From: Piper betle
Taxonomy: Eukaryota > Streptophyta > Magnoliopsida > Piperales > Piperaceae
Reading direction: 5' to 3'
Assembly (NCBI GenBank): GCA_033002965.1
Contig: JAURVB010012941.1
Span: forward strand, 124,001-188,000
Length of the DNA: 64,000 bases
In this document: one piece after another, positions 1 to 11,728 of the stretch
Layout of the letters: every line of letters starts with the position of its first letter
Numbering within the stretch: the first letter of the stretch is position 1
Position numbers and translations under genes: made by a program
Notes under the pieces: generated by a model
Told to the model about the DNA's origin: nothing
What the model saw: only the letters and a program-made list of their open reading frames with translations
Database searches by the model: none

Positions 1-239
1 ACTCCTCGCCTTTGCGCTCCACAGCAGGTCGGGCGGAGCTGAGGTCGGACGGCGGTGGCGTGGTCGGAAGGTCGGGCGGAGCTGAGGTCGGACAGCAGAA
101 GCGCGGCGGAGGGTGACAGCATAAGCGATGGCGGAAGCGGGGCAGAAGCACCGATTTTAGGTTTTTAAAATCCAAATTACCATTTTACTCATGCTTAAAT
201 AATTTAATAAAAATCATGTCTAGGGTATTTTAGTAATTT

Positions 240-453
240 ATTAAAAAACCGATTCTGATTTAAATCGGCCGATTCCGATTCCGAGTTAAATCGGTCGGAA
301 TCGGGGGAAATCGCTCGATTCCGAGGCCGATTTGGGGCCAACCGATTCGGCCCCGAAATCAGATCGGCGTGACGCCAATCCGATTTAAATCGGCCAATTC
401 CACTCGAAATCGGCCAATTCGTCCAATTCGTCCAATTCGTCCAATTCGTGCAA
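240..453. repeat. Degenerate CGATT/AATCGG repeat ending in 9-bp tandem repeats
   Basis: The stretch is built from many variants of the motif AATCGG and its complement CCGATT, so both strands look alike. It ends in about four head-to-tail copies of GTCCAATTC at 412-449. The long minus-strand reading frame here simply translates the tandem repeat (repeated Asn-Trp-Thr) and is not a gene. Such AATCGG-rich tracts are common at the edges of plant transposons, but no element could be delimited. Confidence 0.6.
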
Positions 454-602
454 CTCGGATTAAACATAGACAACACACCGTGTCAACTCTTAATTAATAC
501 TTTCTATTTATAGCATGGGTAAAGGACTTGGGTGACGAAAGGCGTCCTTGTAGCTGCATGAATTGTGACTTAAATACACTAAATGGGCTCATTCATCACA
601 AG

Positions 603-709
603 ATAATGGGCCTAGGATCCAATTTTATCTGTTTTGGCGGCCTAGGATCCAATATCACATAAGCGTCTATTTATACACGATAATGGGCCTAGCATCTCAA
701 TTTTATCTG
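603..709 (+). repeat. Direct repeat pair containing ATAATGGGCCTAG
   Basis: Two copies of about 30 bp, at about 603-632 and 679-709, share GATAATGGGCCTAG and a following AATTTTATCTG. A partial third copy of the GGCCTAGGATCC part lies at about 640-653. Each copy carries a TGGGCC motif, the core of plant site II promoter elements. No adjacent gene was found, so a promoter role is unsupported. Confidence 0.5.
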
Positions 710-3019
710 TAGTTGATATGCCGCGTGTCGATATTAGTTAGCATGTCTTCTATGACAGATTCCGAGCGGCATCTTCTATTCGGAGATGGAAGACAGGATT
801 AAAACGGAAGTAAAAAGTCTGTATATGGATCATTTGGTTTCTGGTCGATGATTTGATGGTTCAGGGGACCAATGATGCCCTTGTTGCTTAAAAAACGTGT
901 AAATAAAATAAAAATAAAACTAAAGTGCCCTGACCAATAATAACACATAATATTTTTACGTAATTTATTATGGTTCAAGTTAAATCACTGACTCAATCTA
1001 CGGTGATTTAATGACGATGAATCCACTATTTTATTTTAGTATTACAATTAACATAAATAATAAATTTAAATGTTCAAAATAACCCCGTCAATATGTTTGA
1101 AATGTTCAAAAACGGTGGGATAACAATTATTTATGTAATTAATATTCATGATTTATTTATCTATTCATTTTTATGTATATTTAGTTGTTATTTATTATTG
1201 TTCCGATGTTGTATTTTACGTATTATTTTTTTTAATTATTATGCTTTTTTATTTGTTTATTTATTTGCTATTTGTGTGAGCCTCGATTTATGTGTCGTGC
1301 ATTTGTTCATTTGTTTTGCATTGTTTTTTTGTTGAATTGATGTTATTATTAATGTAAACATACACCACGACTATTTTTTTATAGAGTTGTTACTATTTTA
1401 CTTAGCAGTAAGTTCCTATATAAGTTCCTGAGTCTGAACTCGTCATAGATGTGCCGATATGCTTGAAGCTTGGACCTCATGTCCATTAAAATTCTTCTTA
1501 GTTTTATCGTTCTACTATATTGTAGATATGATTTTTAGATCATAGGACGTGTTAAATGGTTGTTTTATCGGACTCTACTTAACACCAGTTATTTAGACGT
1601 ATTTTATTTTCGTAATTAATAACCATCAAAGATGAGATCTCTCATGTTGTTTTCAAACTTAGTTTTACCTCATGTTGCCTTTAGGCCTACTTATATATTC
1701 CCTTCACAGGTCTATATATAATTTTCATCAGATTTTAGTGAGCCGAGAGTTGGTAGAGTTGACCGTGAGTAGATGCATATGCAGGTCATAGCAGGCTCCG
1801 AATTAGTAAGACAGTTGCTCCATTCCTAAAGGATCCTAATATTTCTATGTCTTGAGTTTTGAATAGATGGGAACTATTGTGTATAACACATATCTAGATT
1901 TGTGGTATCAGAGGGTACTGAAGGTGATTGTTTCATAGTACTCGAGACATTATATGGAGGTTTAGAGAGGGCTTATGATATGTGTTTTTTCTTGAGATGT
2001 GATCAGTTATTGTCGAGAGTGGTATAACATTAGTTCAGTTCAGATGCTATCGAGTCTACAACTCGATGACTCCTTAGTAGATGTCATTTAAGTGTTCTCA
2101 TAAAGATTATATATGGTTTTCCTTCATCGTGGAAATCAAATTCTACTTGCCAGTTTGTACTACTTATTTTTGGACTAGTGACACTCGTTGCTGATATTTT
2201 TTCTATTATATATATAGGTCTTGTGTTCTCATGTGTTGGGTCTGCTTTAGTGGAAAGACAGATAGTTGTTACACACACTTGTGCTCAACACGCAGTTGTT
2301 TTCTTTTGTGCTTCTGTATGTACTTGATGCGTGCTCATGTATTTACTTGATGTATAATAATGTATGCTCTAAACAACTTATCTATCAAATTAGAGATGAT
2401 ATCAAGCCTCTTGAGGAGACACTCATATTTCAACTTCACCAGTTATTTTGATATATTAACTCCCTTATTTTTATATTTTTGTCCTTGTTGCATGTTGAGT
2501 GATATCATGTCATGTCATTGCATGTAGATTCTTATTAGGTTGTTACACACATCTATTCTTTTTTTGTTGAGTGTTGACTATGCATTTAATGGTGTTTTCC
2601 TTTCTCAAGACACTAAGATGATTGCTTTAATATGTTTCTTGTTTGAGTCTTGCAGATTAAGCAATTTAGTTGTGACTCGACTCAATTATAACAGTTCTGA
2701 TCTAGTTTTTAGGTGAACCGGATTTTGGGTGTTCAATGTTGGCACATCAAGCTTGATCTCATGACTTGAGCCAAGGGGTGAAGTATATAATTTGCACAAA
2801 CACTAGGCTAGCTTGTGGAATTTTGGAGATGGAATGAGTTCAAGTTATTAGCATTAGAGAGTTGTTATTTGATATCTTACGTCTCTTTGAAATGGGTATT
2901 TCAAAGCATGAATCTCCACATGCTAATGTACACCTAATTATGCTATTTATTCATGATTTGGTGCTTTTGTCAAGTATCAAGATAGAATTACCCAAGGATG
3001 TGAGATGTAAGTTATGTTA
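710..3019. other. AT-rich spacer, no gene recognised
   Basis: No coding region with plant-like codon content or homology was seen; the open frames are short and AT-driven. At 1908-1919 there is a TGGTATCAGAGG sequence, close to the initiator-Met tRNA primer-binding site of plant LTR elements, which suggests the preceding few hundred bases could be an old LTR. No coding remnant follows it before the copia element. Confidence 0.4.
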
Positions 3020-3349
3020 ATTGTTTCTCTAATTGATCTTTTGTTAAAATCTTCTATAAGTTCTCCAAGCTTGTCTCAATATTGTTTACCATTTTATAAT
3101 ATTCCTCATCTGTATATTTGTGAAAGTTTTTTATTCTCTCTGTAATTATCTTTGATTATACTTTTATAATCATAGTAGATTGGTGTGGGTAGGCTAATAG
3201 CCTCGTAGTTTTCATTTCTTCATTTTGAAAAAGGTTTTTACGTTAAAAATTGTGTGTCTTATTGAGTTGCATTTGTTTTAAAATCTTGTGGCAATTATCT
3301 TGTTATACTAACGGGTGAAATTATGGTTAGGTCTAAGTATTTCTCAACA
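3020..3349 (+). repeat. 5' LTR of the copia element, truncated
   Basis: This segment aligns with the last roughly 330 bases of the 3' LTR: shared runs include ATATTGTTTACCATTTTAT, TTTCATTTCTTCATTTT and ACGTTAAAAATTGT in the same order. The match stops upstream of about 3020, where the 3' LTR has another 280 bases. The 5' LTR is therefore cut. It is followed directly by the primer-binding-site-like sequence. Confidence 0.75.
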
Positions 3350-3397
3350 AGTGGTATCAAGAATTTGGTTTGATTGTTTGATTGTTGGTGTTCAAAA

Positions 3398-6300
3398 TGA
3401 CCGAAGAAAAGTATATTAACATGGTGAGTTTTAAAGGGGGTTAGCAACTGACATTATTAGAAAGGTAAGCTGATTGATCACCTTTATTCAAAAGATTACT
3501 TTGAGCTCATTATAGGAGTCAAAGCAAAAGGGATGCGTAACAAAGATTGAGCAAAGTTTGATAGGAAAGTCATGGTTTGTATAAGACATTGAGTGGATAA
3601 TAATCTATCACCATGTGTCTGGAATGCAAACTTTTAAAACTATTTGGCAAAAGCTTCAAAAAATCCATGAGAGAAACACTTACGGTAATCAGAACTTGTT
3701 GGTAAGGAAACTTATGAATTTGAATTACAAGGACAATACTGATGTGAATCAGCATATAAGTGAAATAAATAGTATTCTAATTCAACTTGCTAGACTTAAA
3801 ATGACTTAGACTCAAAATGACTTTAGATAATGATTGGTCAACGTGTATTTTGCTCAATTTCTTACAATATAATTGGGAGACAGTCATTTTATCTTTGAAC
3901 AACGTGGAGAAAGTAACTATAGACGTAGTCACAAACAACTTGTTGAATGAAGAAGTAAGGAGACAATTTTAAGTGGTTACTTTCGAATCTCAAGCTTTGG
4001 TGTCGGAAAAAGAACTACAAGAGGTAAATCTAAGACAAGGGAGTCATTTAAAAAGAGCATGAAATGCTACTATTGCAACAAATTTGGTCACATAAAGAAG
4101 AATTATTGGAGGCTTAAAAGGAGTTACAAGGGAAGAGTGTGGATAACAAAGTCGAAGATGATAAAAATGTCAATATCATAGATGATGATTTGTTAATTAT
4201 TTTTTATTCTGAAAATGATTGTTTAATGACTAACTGTGATATTAGTTGGGTGAATGATTCAAGTGCATTATTTTATGTAACTTCTAACTAGAGTTTCTTA
4301 ACTACCTATGAAGCTTGTGATTTAGGTGTTTGAAGATGGGAAACAACGGCACATCCAAGATTTTTGTTCAAGAAGATGTGCATGTGGCAACCAATATGGG
4401 TTACAAGTTGATGTTCATAAATGTAACAAATATCCTTGACTTAAGGATGAATTTAATGTCCACATGTGTACTTGATGATGAAGGTTTTAGTTCACACTTT
4501 ACTTAAGGTGTGTGGAAGCTAGTTAAAAACTCACTTATTGTTCTTAAAAGGAAGAAGTATGATATTGTCAAAGGGGAGGTTAATGTTTCCTCAAATGACT
4601 CTACTATTGATTTGTGGCATCGCCTTTTGGGCCAAATGAGTGAGAAGAAACTAGAAGCTTTGAAGAAGCAATGTCTTCTACCCAAGGTCAAGGATACTTT
4701 AATCAACTCTTGTGATCATTGCTTGGTAGGTAAGTAACATAGAGTTTTATTTGAAAGTTCAAGTACAAGAAAAGCTAGATTACTTGAGTTGGTGCATCCT
4801 GATATGTGTGGTCCTATGGAGGTAAAATTTTGTAGTGGTTCACTTTATTTTCATACATTTATTGATGATGTTCTAGAAAAGTGTCGATTTATGACATGAA
4901 GGACAAGAGAGAGATGTTTGATCATTTCATTACTTTTCATATAATGGTTGACAAAGAAACCAAAAAATTATTGAAATGCCTTAGAAGTGATAATGGTGGA
5001 TAGTATTGTTTAAAAGTGTTTGATGACTATTGCAACCAACATGAGATTAAGCATGAGAAGACAATTCCTCATTTTCCTCAACTCAATTGCGTGACCGAGA
5101 GGATGAATTGTACAATTTCTAAGATGAGCAGATGCATGTTGTCTTTAGTGAAGTTACCTAAGTACTTTTAGGGTGAGGCTTTATTAACTGTTTGTTATTT
5201 GTTTAACAGGTCTCTCAGATATGCCTTATATGATGACATACTAGAAAGAAAGTGAAGTGGAAAGAAGGTGAACTACACACATTTGAGAGTGTTTGGGTGC
5301 AAGACATTTGCACATGTGCCTAAGGAGCAAAGGTTCAACCTTGATGCTACAACTATGGATTGCATATTTATAGCTTATGAAAATGATAAGTTTGACTACA
5401 AACTTTGAGACCCGAAAAATAGGCAAGTCATCCATCATGGAGATGTGGTTTTTCGTGAAGATCAAACCATTAAAGATCTTTAAAAAGAAGAAACTATTCA
5501 AGATAAATTTCTAGAGAAGTATGAGAAATTAAAAGAATTATCAACATCAAATCAAACTATGGATGTGACTCAAGATGAGGAGGAACAAGAAAATAAAGTT
5601 TTTATTCCTCTAGATAGTGATGATGATGGAAAAAATGATATAACAAATGAAAATATTATTAATGCTAATATTGTAAATGATGTTAATGAACATGACATGA
5701 ATACTTCTAATCCAAAGGAGATACCTCAACCAAGGAAGTCAAATAGGGTCTCAGTTCCATCCACTAAGTATTCATCTTCAAAATGTGACTTTTATTAAAA
5801 ACGGAGAGCCAAAAATTCCACTGAAGGAGTGAATCATAAGGAGTAGGACAAGTGGATGAAGGTCATGTAAGAAAAAATGAAGTCTTTGCATGATAACCAA
5901 ACTTATAAGTTAGTTGACATTTTAAAGGGAATAAGACTTTAAAGAAAAAATGGGTCTTTTCGGGTCAAACATGAAGAGACTTGTTCACACTGTAGGTACA
6001 AGGCAAAACTACTTGTTAAAGGCTTCAAAAAAGAGGAATAAATTTCAAAGAAATTTTTTCACCAGCAGCTAAAATGTCTTCAATCAGGGATTGTTTTAGC
6101 ATTGGTTGCAAGCATGAACTTGGAGGTAGAATAACTTAATGTAAAGATGGTCTTTCTACATGGAGATCTTGATGAGACCATCTATACAGAGTAACCCGAA
6201 GGTTTTGAAGTGAAAGAAATAGTTGATTTGCAAATTAAAGAAGAGTTTCTATAGTCTTAAGCAAGCTCTAGCAATGATACAAGAAATTTAACTCTTTTAT

Positions 6301-7262
6301 AGAAGGTTATGGGTACAAGAAATCTGTTTTAGATCATTGTGTATTCATCAAGAAATTTAGTGATGAAGATTTTATAACGTTGTTACTTTATGCTGATGAC
6401 AAATTGATTGTTAGGCAAAACATAGCCAAGATTACAAATTTGAAGAATAGTTTGAGCATATCTTTTGTCATATAAATTTGAGACCAATCAAACATATCTT
6501 GGGCATGCCAATAAAGTGTGATAGAGAATTAAAAAGATTGTGACTATCAGAAGAGATGTATATTTAAAAGTATTTGATAAGTTCAACATGAAAAATACAA
6601 AATCTATTGCTATTCCACTTGGATGTCAATTCAAGTTAAAAGAATAACTTAAGTGAAACAGAGAATTTATAAATGAAAAAAGTTCCACATGTTTCTACAC
6701 TTAGGAGTTTTAAGTATGTTATAGTTTGCATAAGACCTGATATAGTATATATTGTTGGAGTAGTTATCCGACACTTATCTAATCCAAGCAAGGAGCACTG
6801 ACAAGCGGTGAAGTAGAAATTAAGGTATATGTGAGGAACTTCCAAAGTGTGTATATTTAGGAAATAGTTAACCAATGTTGGAAGTTTATACTGATGTGGG
6901 CATGAGAGGTGATCCTGACTATAGAAAATCTACCTCTAGTTTTGTTGTTACTTTTACCGGCGGGGCTGTCTCTTGGCACTCGAGAATAAAAGTGTGTTGC
7001 ATTATCAGCAAATGAACAATTAAAGTTTGTTAGAAAATACTCTGGATAAAGAGATTCTTGAATGAAATTGGCATAAAATAAGAAGAATATATTCTACATT
7101 GTGATAATTAGATTGCAATTCACTTGAACAAATATTCAAGTCTTCATTCAAGAAGCAAACATATTGATGCCTGCTACCATTGGATTAGAGATGTGTTAGA
7201 AAATAAATTGTTGAAGTTATCTGAAATTCATACTGAAAAATATCTTAGATATGATGATTAAA
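3398..7262 (+). pseudogene. gag-pol remnant of the copia element
   Basis: Broken reading frames cover gag through RNase H. The gag part keeps a UBN2-type segment around 3615-3809. The zinc knuckle at 4065-4108 reads C-Y-Y-C-N-K-F-G-H but has Tyr where the last Cys should be. The protease active-site triplet Asp-Ser-Gly appears as Asp-Ser-Ser (about 4255). The RT box YADD is preserved at 6389-6400, and the RNase H region keeps RSKHID and RDVLEN strings near 7155-7205. In-frame stops occur about every 100-250 bases, so the copy is long inactive. Confidence 0.85.
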
Positions 7263-7364
7263 TTTGCTCCTAAGGATACACAAGTTTTTGTAGGAATGGT
7301 GCAGGTATGGAAGGAGCTTCCTACACTGCTTAGTCACTTCTCATAAGGCCAGGAAGGGGTGGAT

Positions 7365-7973
7365 TGTTGGAAATTCCTCCCTCATACTTGGTAAATGGTG
7401 GTCTAAGGCTTAGAAAGTGAAGGTTTAAGTTTTGGGAAAATAGATTAAATGCATTGGAAGTTTGAGATTACAACTTCGTATATTGGCGATTCCATCAGCA
7501 TTGCCTATAAATACATGTCTATATATGGTAGTTTAGGCATTCAGATCAGTCAGTTTGAAAATTAACTACTACTAAAGCATAAGAGAGTTTTGGGAGAAGA
7601 TTACTGTTGTCAATGTTGAGGTCTACTAATTGAGTTCTCTTTTAAGTTGTCAATTGTTTTTCCAACTGATCTTTTGTCAGTGTCTTTTACGAGTCCTCCA
7701 AATTTATTTTAATATTGTTTACCATTTTATTGTGTTGCTGATTTATTTCTTTGTGAGAGTTTTTTATCCTCTTTGTAACCATTCTGTGATTGTATTTTTA
7801 TAATCATAGTGAATTGGTTAGGGTAGGCTCGTATTTTTCATTTCTTCATTTTTGAGGAAGGTTTCTACGTTAAAAATTGTATCTTATTGTGTTGCTTTTG
7901 TTTTAATATTTTGTGGCAATTATCTTATTACACTAATAAAGAGGAATTGAAATTAGGCCTAAGTATTCCCCAA
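7365..7973 (+). repeat. 3' LTR of the copia element
   Basis: The LTR starts with TGTTGGAAATTCC right after a purine-rich tract and ends near CCCCAAA, where the upstream copy ends at its primer-binding site. About 610 bases long. A TATAAATA-like sequence near 7506 fits an LTR promoter. Many substitutions and small gaps against the 5' copy indicate an old insertion. Confidence 0.75.
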
Positions 7974-9262
7974 AGTAAGTTCTCGGAAAGATAATCTGGT
8001 ATGCAATTTTCAGAGCCTCCGTTTCAATCATTCCATGTTTTCCATTTCTATTATTCCACGCTTTCAAAATAAAGATGGTTACTTATATGGTATGCAATGG
8101 TCATATCATTTGCTGCTTCTGTGTTTCAACTTCTTTCACAAATCAGGGAAAAGAATGTTTGATTATGTTCATCTGTCAGAGCCCGTAAGTTCAAAGTGGA
8201 AATGCAGATGGAAATACTCCATATACAAATCGATGAAGCATATCAAGATTGTTTCTATCTGTATAGCGTACTCCTGGAACCAGCTTCACCATTGGAAGAA
8301 CTTATGTTTTGGTATTCTCGATTCCTCTGTTCAGTGTTGTGATTTGTATAAATCCAAATTTGTAGCATCCATACCTGTCAGATGAAAGTTGAAGCATCTG
8401 TCTATCCTCCAAAAGCACGTCAGAATCATAAGGGCACCGGAGAAGAAGAAAACAGAAGACAGTGTGGGAGACACCAATCTTGTAATTGCGAGTTGTGTTA
8501 TCATATAAAACAACAATATGTGTAGGGAACCTATCAGCTCAAGAATTCGGCAGGACGCTTCGTGTCCTTTAGCAGGAGTAGAATCCAAAAAAGTGAACCC
8601 ATAATTGTGGACAATATTTCTCGATGGAGACCATGCCCACTGATCAAATTCAAGATGAAAGAAGGTTGGATTCATTATTGGAAATTCCTTCTCCATACTT
8701 CCTACATGTCGATAGCAAAAAGGTGCTGCACTATACTGTTGCACATTTAATATCTAACCACTGGTTGTTGTGTTCTACCTTAACTTGTTTGATTGCTAAT
8801 TGTCTTGTTCTGCACATGAACCAGTGGAAGTCACTCGCATCGACACAGCCCAGAAGACCAAAGCAAATAAATAGTGATCCGAAGGAAAATCAGCAGCCCA
8901 AATAAGCTTCTCATTTCTTTACTAAACCCTTTTTAATGATCTCATTACTCGAGAAGCCACTCTTCTAATTACATTGTGTTGGAGGGATTAGAAGGCAATC
9001 GCAGGCGACAACATTTGCGGCTTCAGCCTACAAGGTGACCAAAGTTATTGGTAAAATTTGGAACAGATTACACATAGGTTTTTCATTTTATGTCGTGTAT
9101 AGCTGCATGGGATGATATATTGTCTTCAGGTACTTGCATTATCATTTTATGTCTTTCTAACCGGTTCATCCCCTCAACTATGTCAGTCTAATATTGTCGG
9201 TCTCAAAACAGGATAAGGAGGATAAAGGAGGAGAGTTCATATTAAAAAGGCCATTTGACCAT
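7974..9262. other. Spacer with weak unassigned coding-like segments
   Basis: No gene is recognised. One possible spliced segment is seen on the plus strand. A frame from 8624 reads DERRLDSLLEIPSPYF and could end at a GT donor near 8720. A CAG acceptor near 8821 would join WKSLASTQPRRPKQ and a stop at 8903-8905. I do not recognise the protein, and the splice sites are only plausible, so it is left as unassigned. Confidence 0.25.
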
Positions 9263-9317
9263 TTAAAATTCTGCAATTTATCTTCACATGTTAGGAAGAT
9301 AAATTGCAGAATTTTAA
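9263..9317. repeat. Perfect 22-bp inverted repeat (foldback)
   Basis: The arm at 9263-9284 is the exact reverse complement of 9296-9317, with an 11-nt loop (CACATGTTAGG). No wider terminal repeats are visible beyond the arms. It could be the core of a small foldback transposon or a hairpin-RNA source. It lies in spacer about 2.4 kb upstream of the flippase gene. Confidence 0.75.
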
Positions 9318-11728
9318 CTAAGGTGTTGGGTATTAATTAATTAAGTAAAAGATGAAGAAGAAGAGTCTCCACATTCCCTTGGTAGAGTTAAAGATCCCTA
9401 CAATAAAAATGTGCCCGCAGTCTTGCATCTTTTTGTGTAGTAGGTCTCTCATGTGGCAGAAGATGAAGTATAAGTAAGCATGTTTCGGTGGGTTTGGTGA
9501 AGAGTTATTAGTTGCATGAACTGCACTCGTTATCACCATTATTTTGCAGCTTTGATCCAATGCCTTTGGCAAACCTTTTCTTTTGCTTGCTAGATGGTTA
9601 GCATATACGACTCGAAGACTTAGAGCTTAGAAGAGTTAGATTCGGAACTTTGTGAAACTGTTCAAGCGTTTCACCTTCTAAAGAAAGAGTCTTGAGATTT
9701 GATAGATGGAACTGGTGAGGGTGGATGGTCATAAAGAAGGTAGTTAGTTACTTGCATTCATTTTTTACTTAGTCTGAAGCCCAACGACATAACACTTTTG
9801 ACTTTTAGGCATGAATTCATAGTCATCAGCTAAAAGAACCCCATTCACATGTAGACCGCATCAAGTCTTAACTTGCAATTGGTATGGAGAAAGATGTTCA
9901 TGTTGGTTTTTTGTTTCTGGAGGTACATTCTTGCCTGGATGCTAAACGAAAACAAATAGCTGAAAGAATATTACACCTAAACTTGTAAAAAATGCTAATC
10001 CTTATCGTTCCTGCTTCTCAAAGCAAATGATATAAAGTAAGTGATGATGCTCGTGTTCCTTAGAATAAGCATTTTCACGTTTTGGACGTCTTAATCTTGT
10101 AGTATTAAATACATGCAACAGCTTGGCCTTGAAGACAAGAAATCAATATCTTATAATACGGTGTGTTAGGAGGTGAATCACGTTGACATGGACCCGAAGA
10201 AATTACAATGTGGCATTCAAAGAGTAAATTTAGGATTAAGTTTTGAAAAGAGAACAGATAGTGTTCATGTTTCATAGCTACATATGATTGACTAGTATCT
10301 CTAAATTCTAAATAAACTAAAAAGATCTTTATTGATTTTTTTGCCATATAATTACTTGAACTAATTGGATCAGACAACTTGTGTAGGAACTGCCGAATTT
10401 CTGCTCGTCTTCCCTGATAGCAACTTTCGAAGGCAGTTTTCGGTTGAACAAGTACCTCTCTCTCTCTCTCTCACTGCATTAAACACAATCATGACAGCTA
10501 TATAAAGCTGAGCCCAAGAGAGCCACTATTCAGTTTGGCACCACTTCACGTGGGATCTTCCTCTTGCTCTCCCATGGCTTTCCATCGCAAATAACTGTTT
10601 TACATGTGGCCCGTCTCTGCCAATCTCCGATCATGTAAGGTAAAGAACCTGTCCACTATATCTGAGATGCCAACAAACTCATCCTTCCTCATCAATGCAG
10701 TCATTCCTCCTTAGTTTAGGAAAGAAAAGAGAGAGAGAGAGAGCTGATTTATAGCTTTTTCTATTTGACTGGTAGCTGAGGTGCAAAATTTATACTGCCT
10801 GTATAGTTCCCTTCCTCATAGTTTGTCTTCAATCCTATTCAGGTTGAATGGTTATTATAGGACTTGAAAAAAAGTTCCAATTTTATTTTTGGTTTGCCAA
10901 TAAAATCTCCATCTTTCATTTAGTAGAATGTTTGATGCAAAGCAACCAAATTTTCTGCTTGCCATGAAGCCATGCACATCTCCGCCGACCAAGAATACCT
11001 AACTGCAAATATTTCCTGCACTGGGTTGATGGTTGCTTACTTATGGCTCGTTGAAATGGTGGCGTGTTTTGATTTGGACCTTGTCTTTTTGTGTTCACTA
11101 ATTCTCTCCGCTTTCCACAGATAACTGCAAATGCTCCCAAGGTACACACTTGTCCCGGTTTTGAGTGATCCATTTGATGATTGCTTCTAGAAAGGAACTC
11201 AAATTTCAACAGTTTGTTTACTGGTTTGGATATCTGCGCTGTTTCTGGAACATACTAGCGCTTCTTTGTTCTGTGTGAGGTACTCGTGTCGATTGTGAAA
11301 TGGGGCAGTTACATGTGGAGCCTTGAGAAGTCTTCGGGGCAGTTGATTTTGAAAAATACGAGGAGTGGCCGATTGTTGCTTGCCCTGCTCCTCATCCATG
11401 ACTTGGAGTCAAACTTCCATTTTTCATCCGCCTATCTGCAAAATGGGAGCACCAAATCTCCAATCATGGCGTACTGACAGTTTTGCTTCAGAAGGCTCTG
11501 TTTTTTATGTGACATCCGTGGAATGGAGTCAGCCGAGTAGGTGACACAACTGTCGTGTCGGTTGGTTCTGTGAGCTAATTTCCTTGCTTATGATCCTGCT
11601 TCTTCATCTGCTTCATGTTTGTTCATTAAAAAAATTGCTCCAAGCCTTTTCTGTGCTCCGAACTTGAGGAAGCTTTGGTTCTTGGACTCTAGCATTACTA
11701 AGATCAGCTCGGGCCAATTGCTCAGAAG
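9318..11728. other. Spacer and presumed promoter/5' leader of the flippase gene
   Basis: No open frame with recognisable homology. A (CT)n run is at 10456-10472 and a (GA)n run at about 10729-10743. Such CT/GA tracts are common near plant transcription starts. The last few hundred bases before 11729 are likely 5' leader, but no TATA box was assigned. Confidence 0.4.
10456..10743. repeat. (CT)n and (GA)n runs upstream of the flippase gene
   Basis: (CT)n at 10456-10472 and (GA)n at about 10729-10743 are mutually complementary, 256 bases apart. Both lie within 1.3 kb upstream of the flippase start. Plant GAGA-type tracts are binding sites for BBR/BPC factors; whether they act here is unknown. 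Confidence 0.6.

Larger units (their letters stand above)
3020..7973 (+). mobile_element. Decayed Ty1/copia LTR retrotransposon
   Basis: The domains occur in copia order on the plus strand: gag with a zinc knuckle (4065-4108), protease remnant (about 4248), GAG-pre-integrase with LWHRLLG (about 4612), integrase with LVHPDMCGPM (about 4790), reverse transcriptase with a YADD box (6389-6400) and RNase H near 6890-7230. Integrase before reverse transcriptase is diagnostic for Ty1/copia. A primer-binding-site-like TGGTATCAAGAA lies at about 3351 directly after the 5' LTR, and a purine-rich tract (AGGAAGGGGTGGAT) precedes the 3' LTR. Numerous stops and frameshifts mean no protein can be made. The 5' LTR lacks its first half, so the target-site duplication cannot be checked. 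Confidence 0.85.

Noticed and set aside
204..476. Small minus-strand frame with repeated Asn-Trp-Thr
   Set aside because: Direct translation of a 9-bp tandem repeat and its AATCGG surroundings.
8331..8744. 137-residue minus-strand frame
   Set aside because: No recognisable homology, low-complexity hydrophobic tail and overlap with a more plausible plus-strand spliced frame; left out as a gene.
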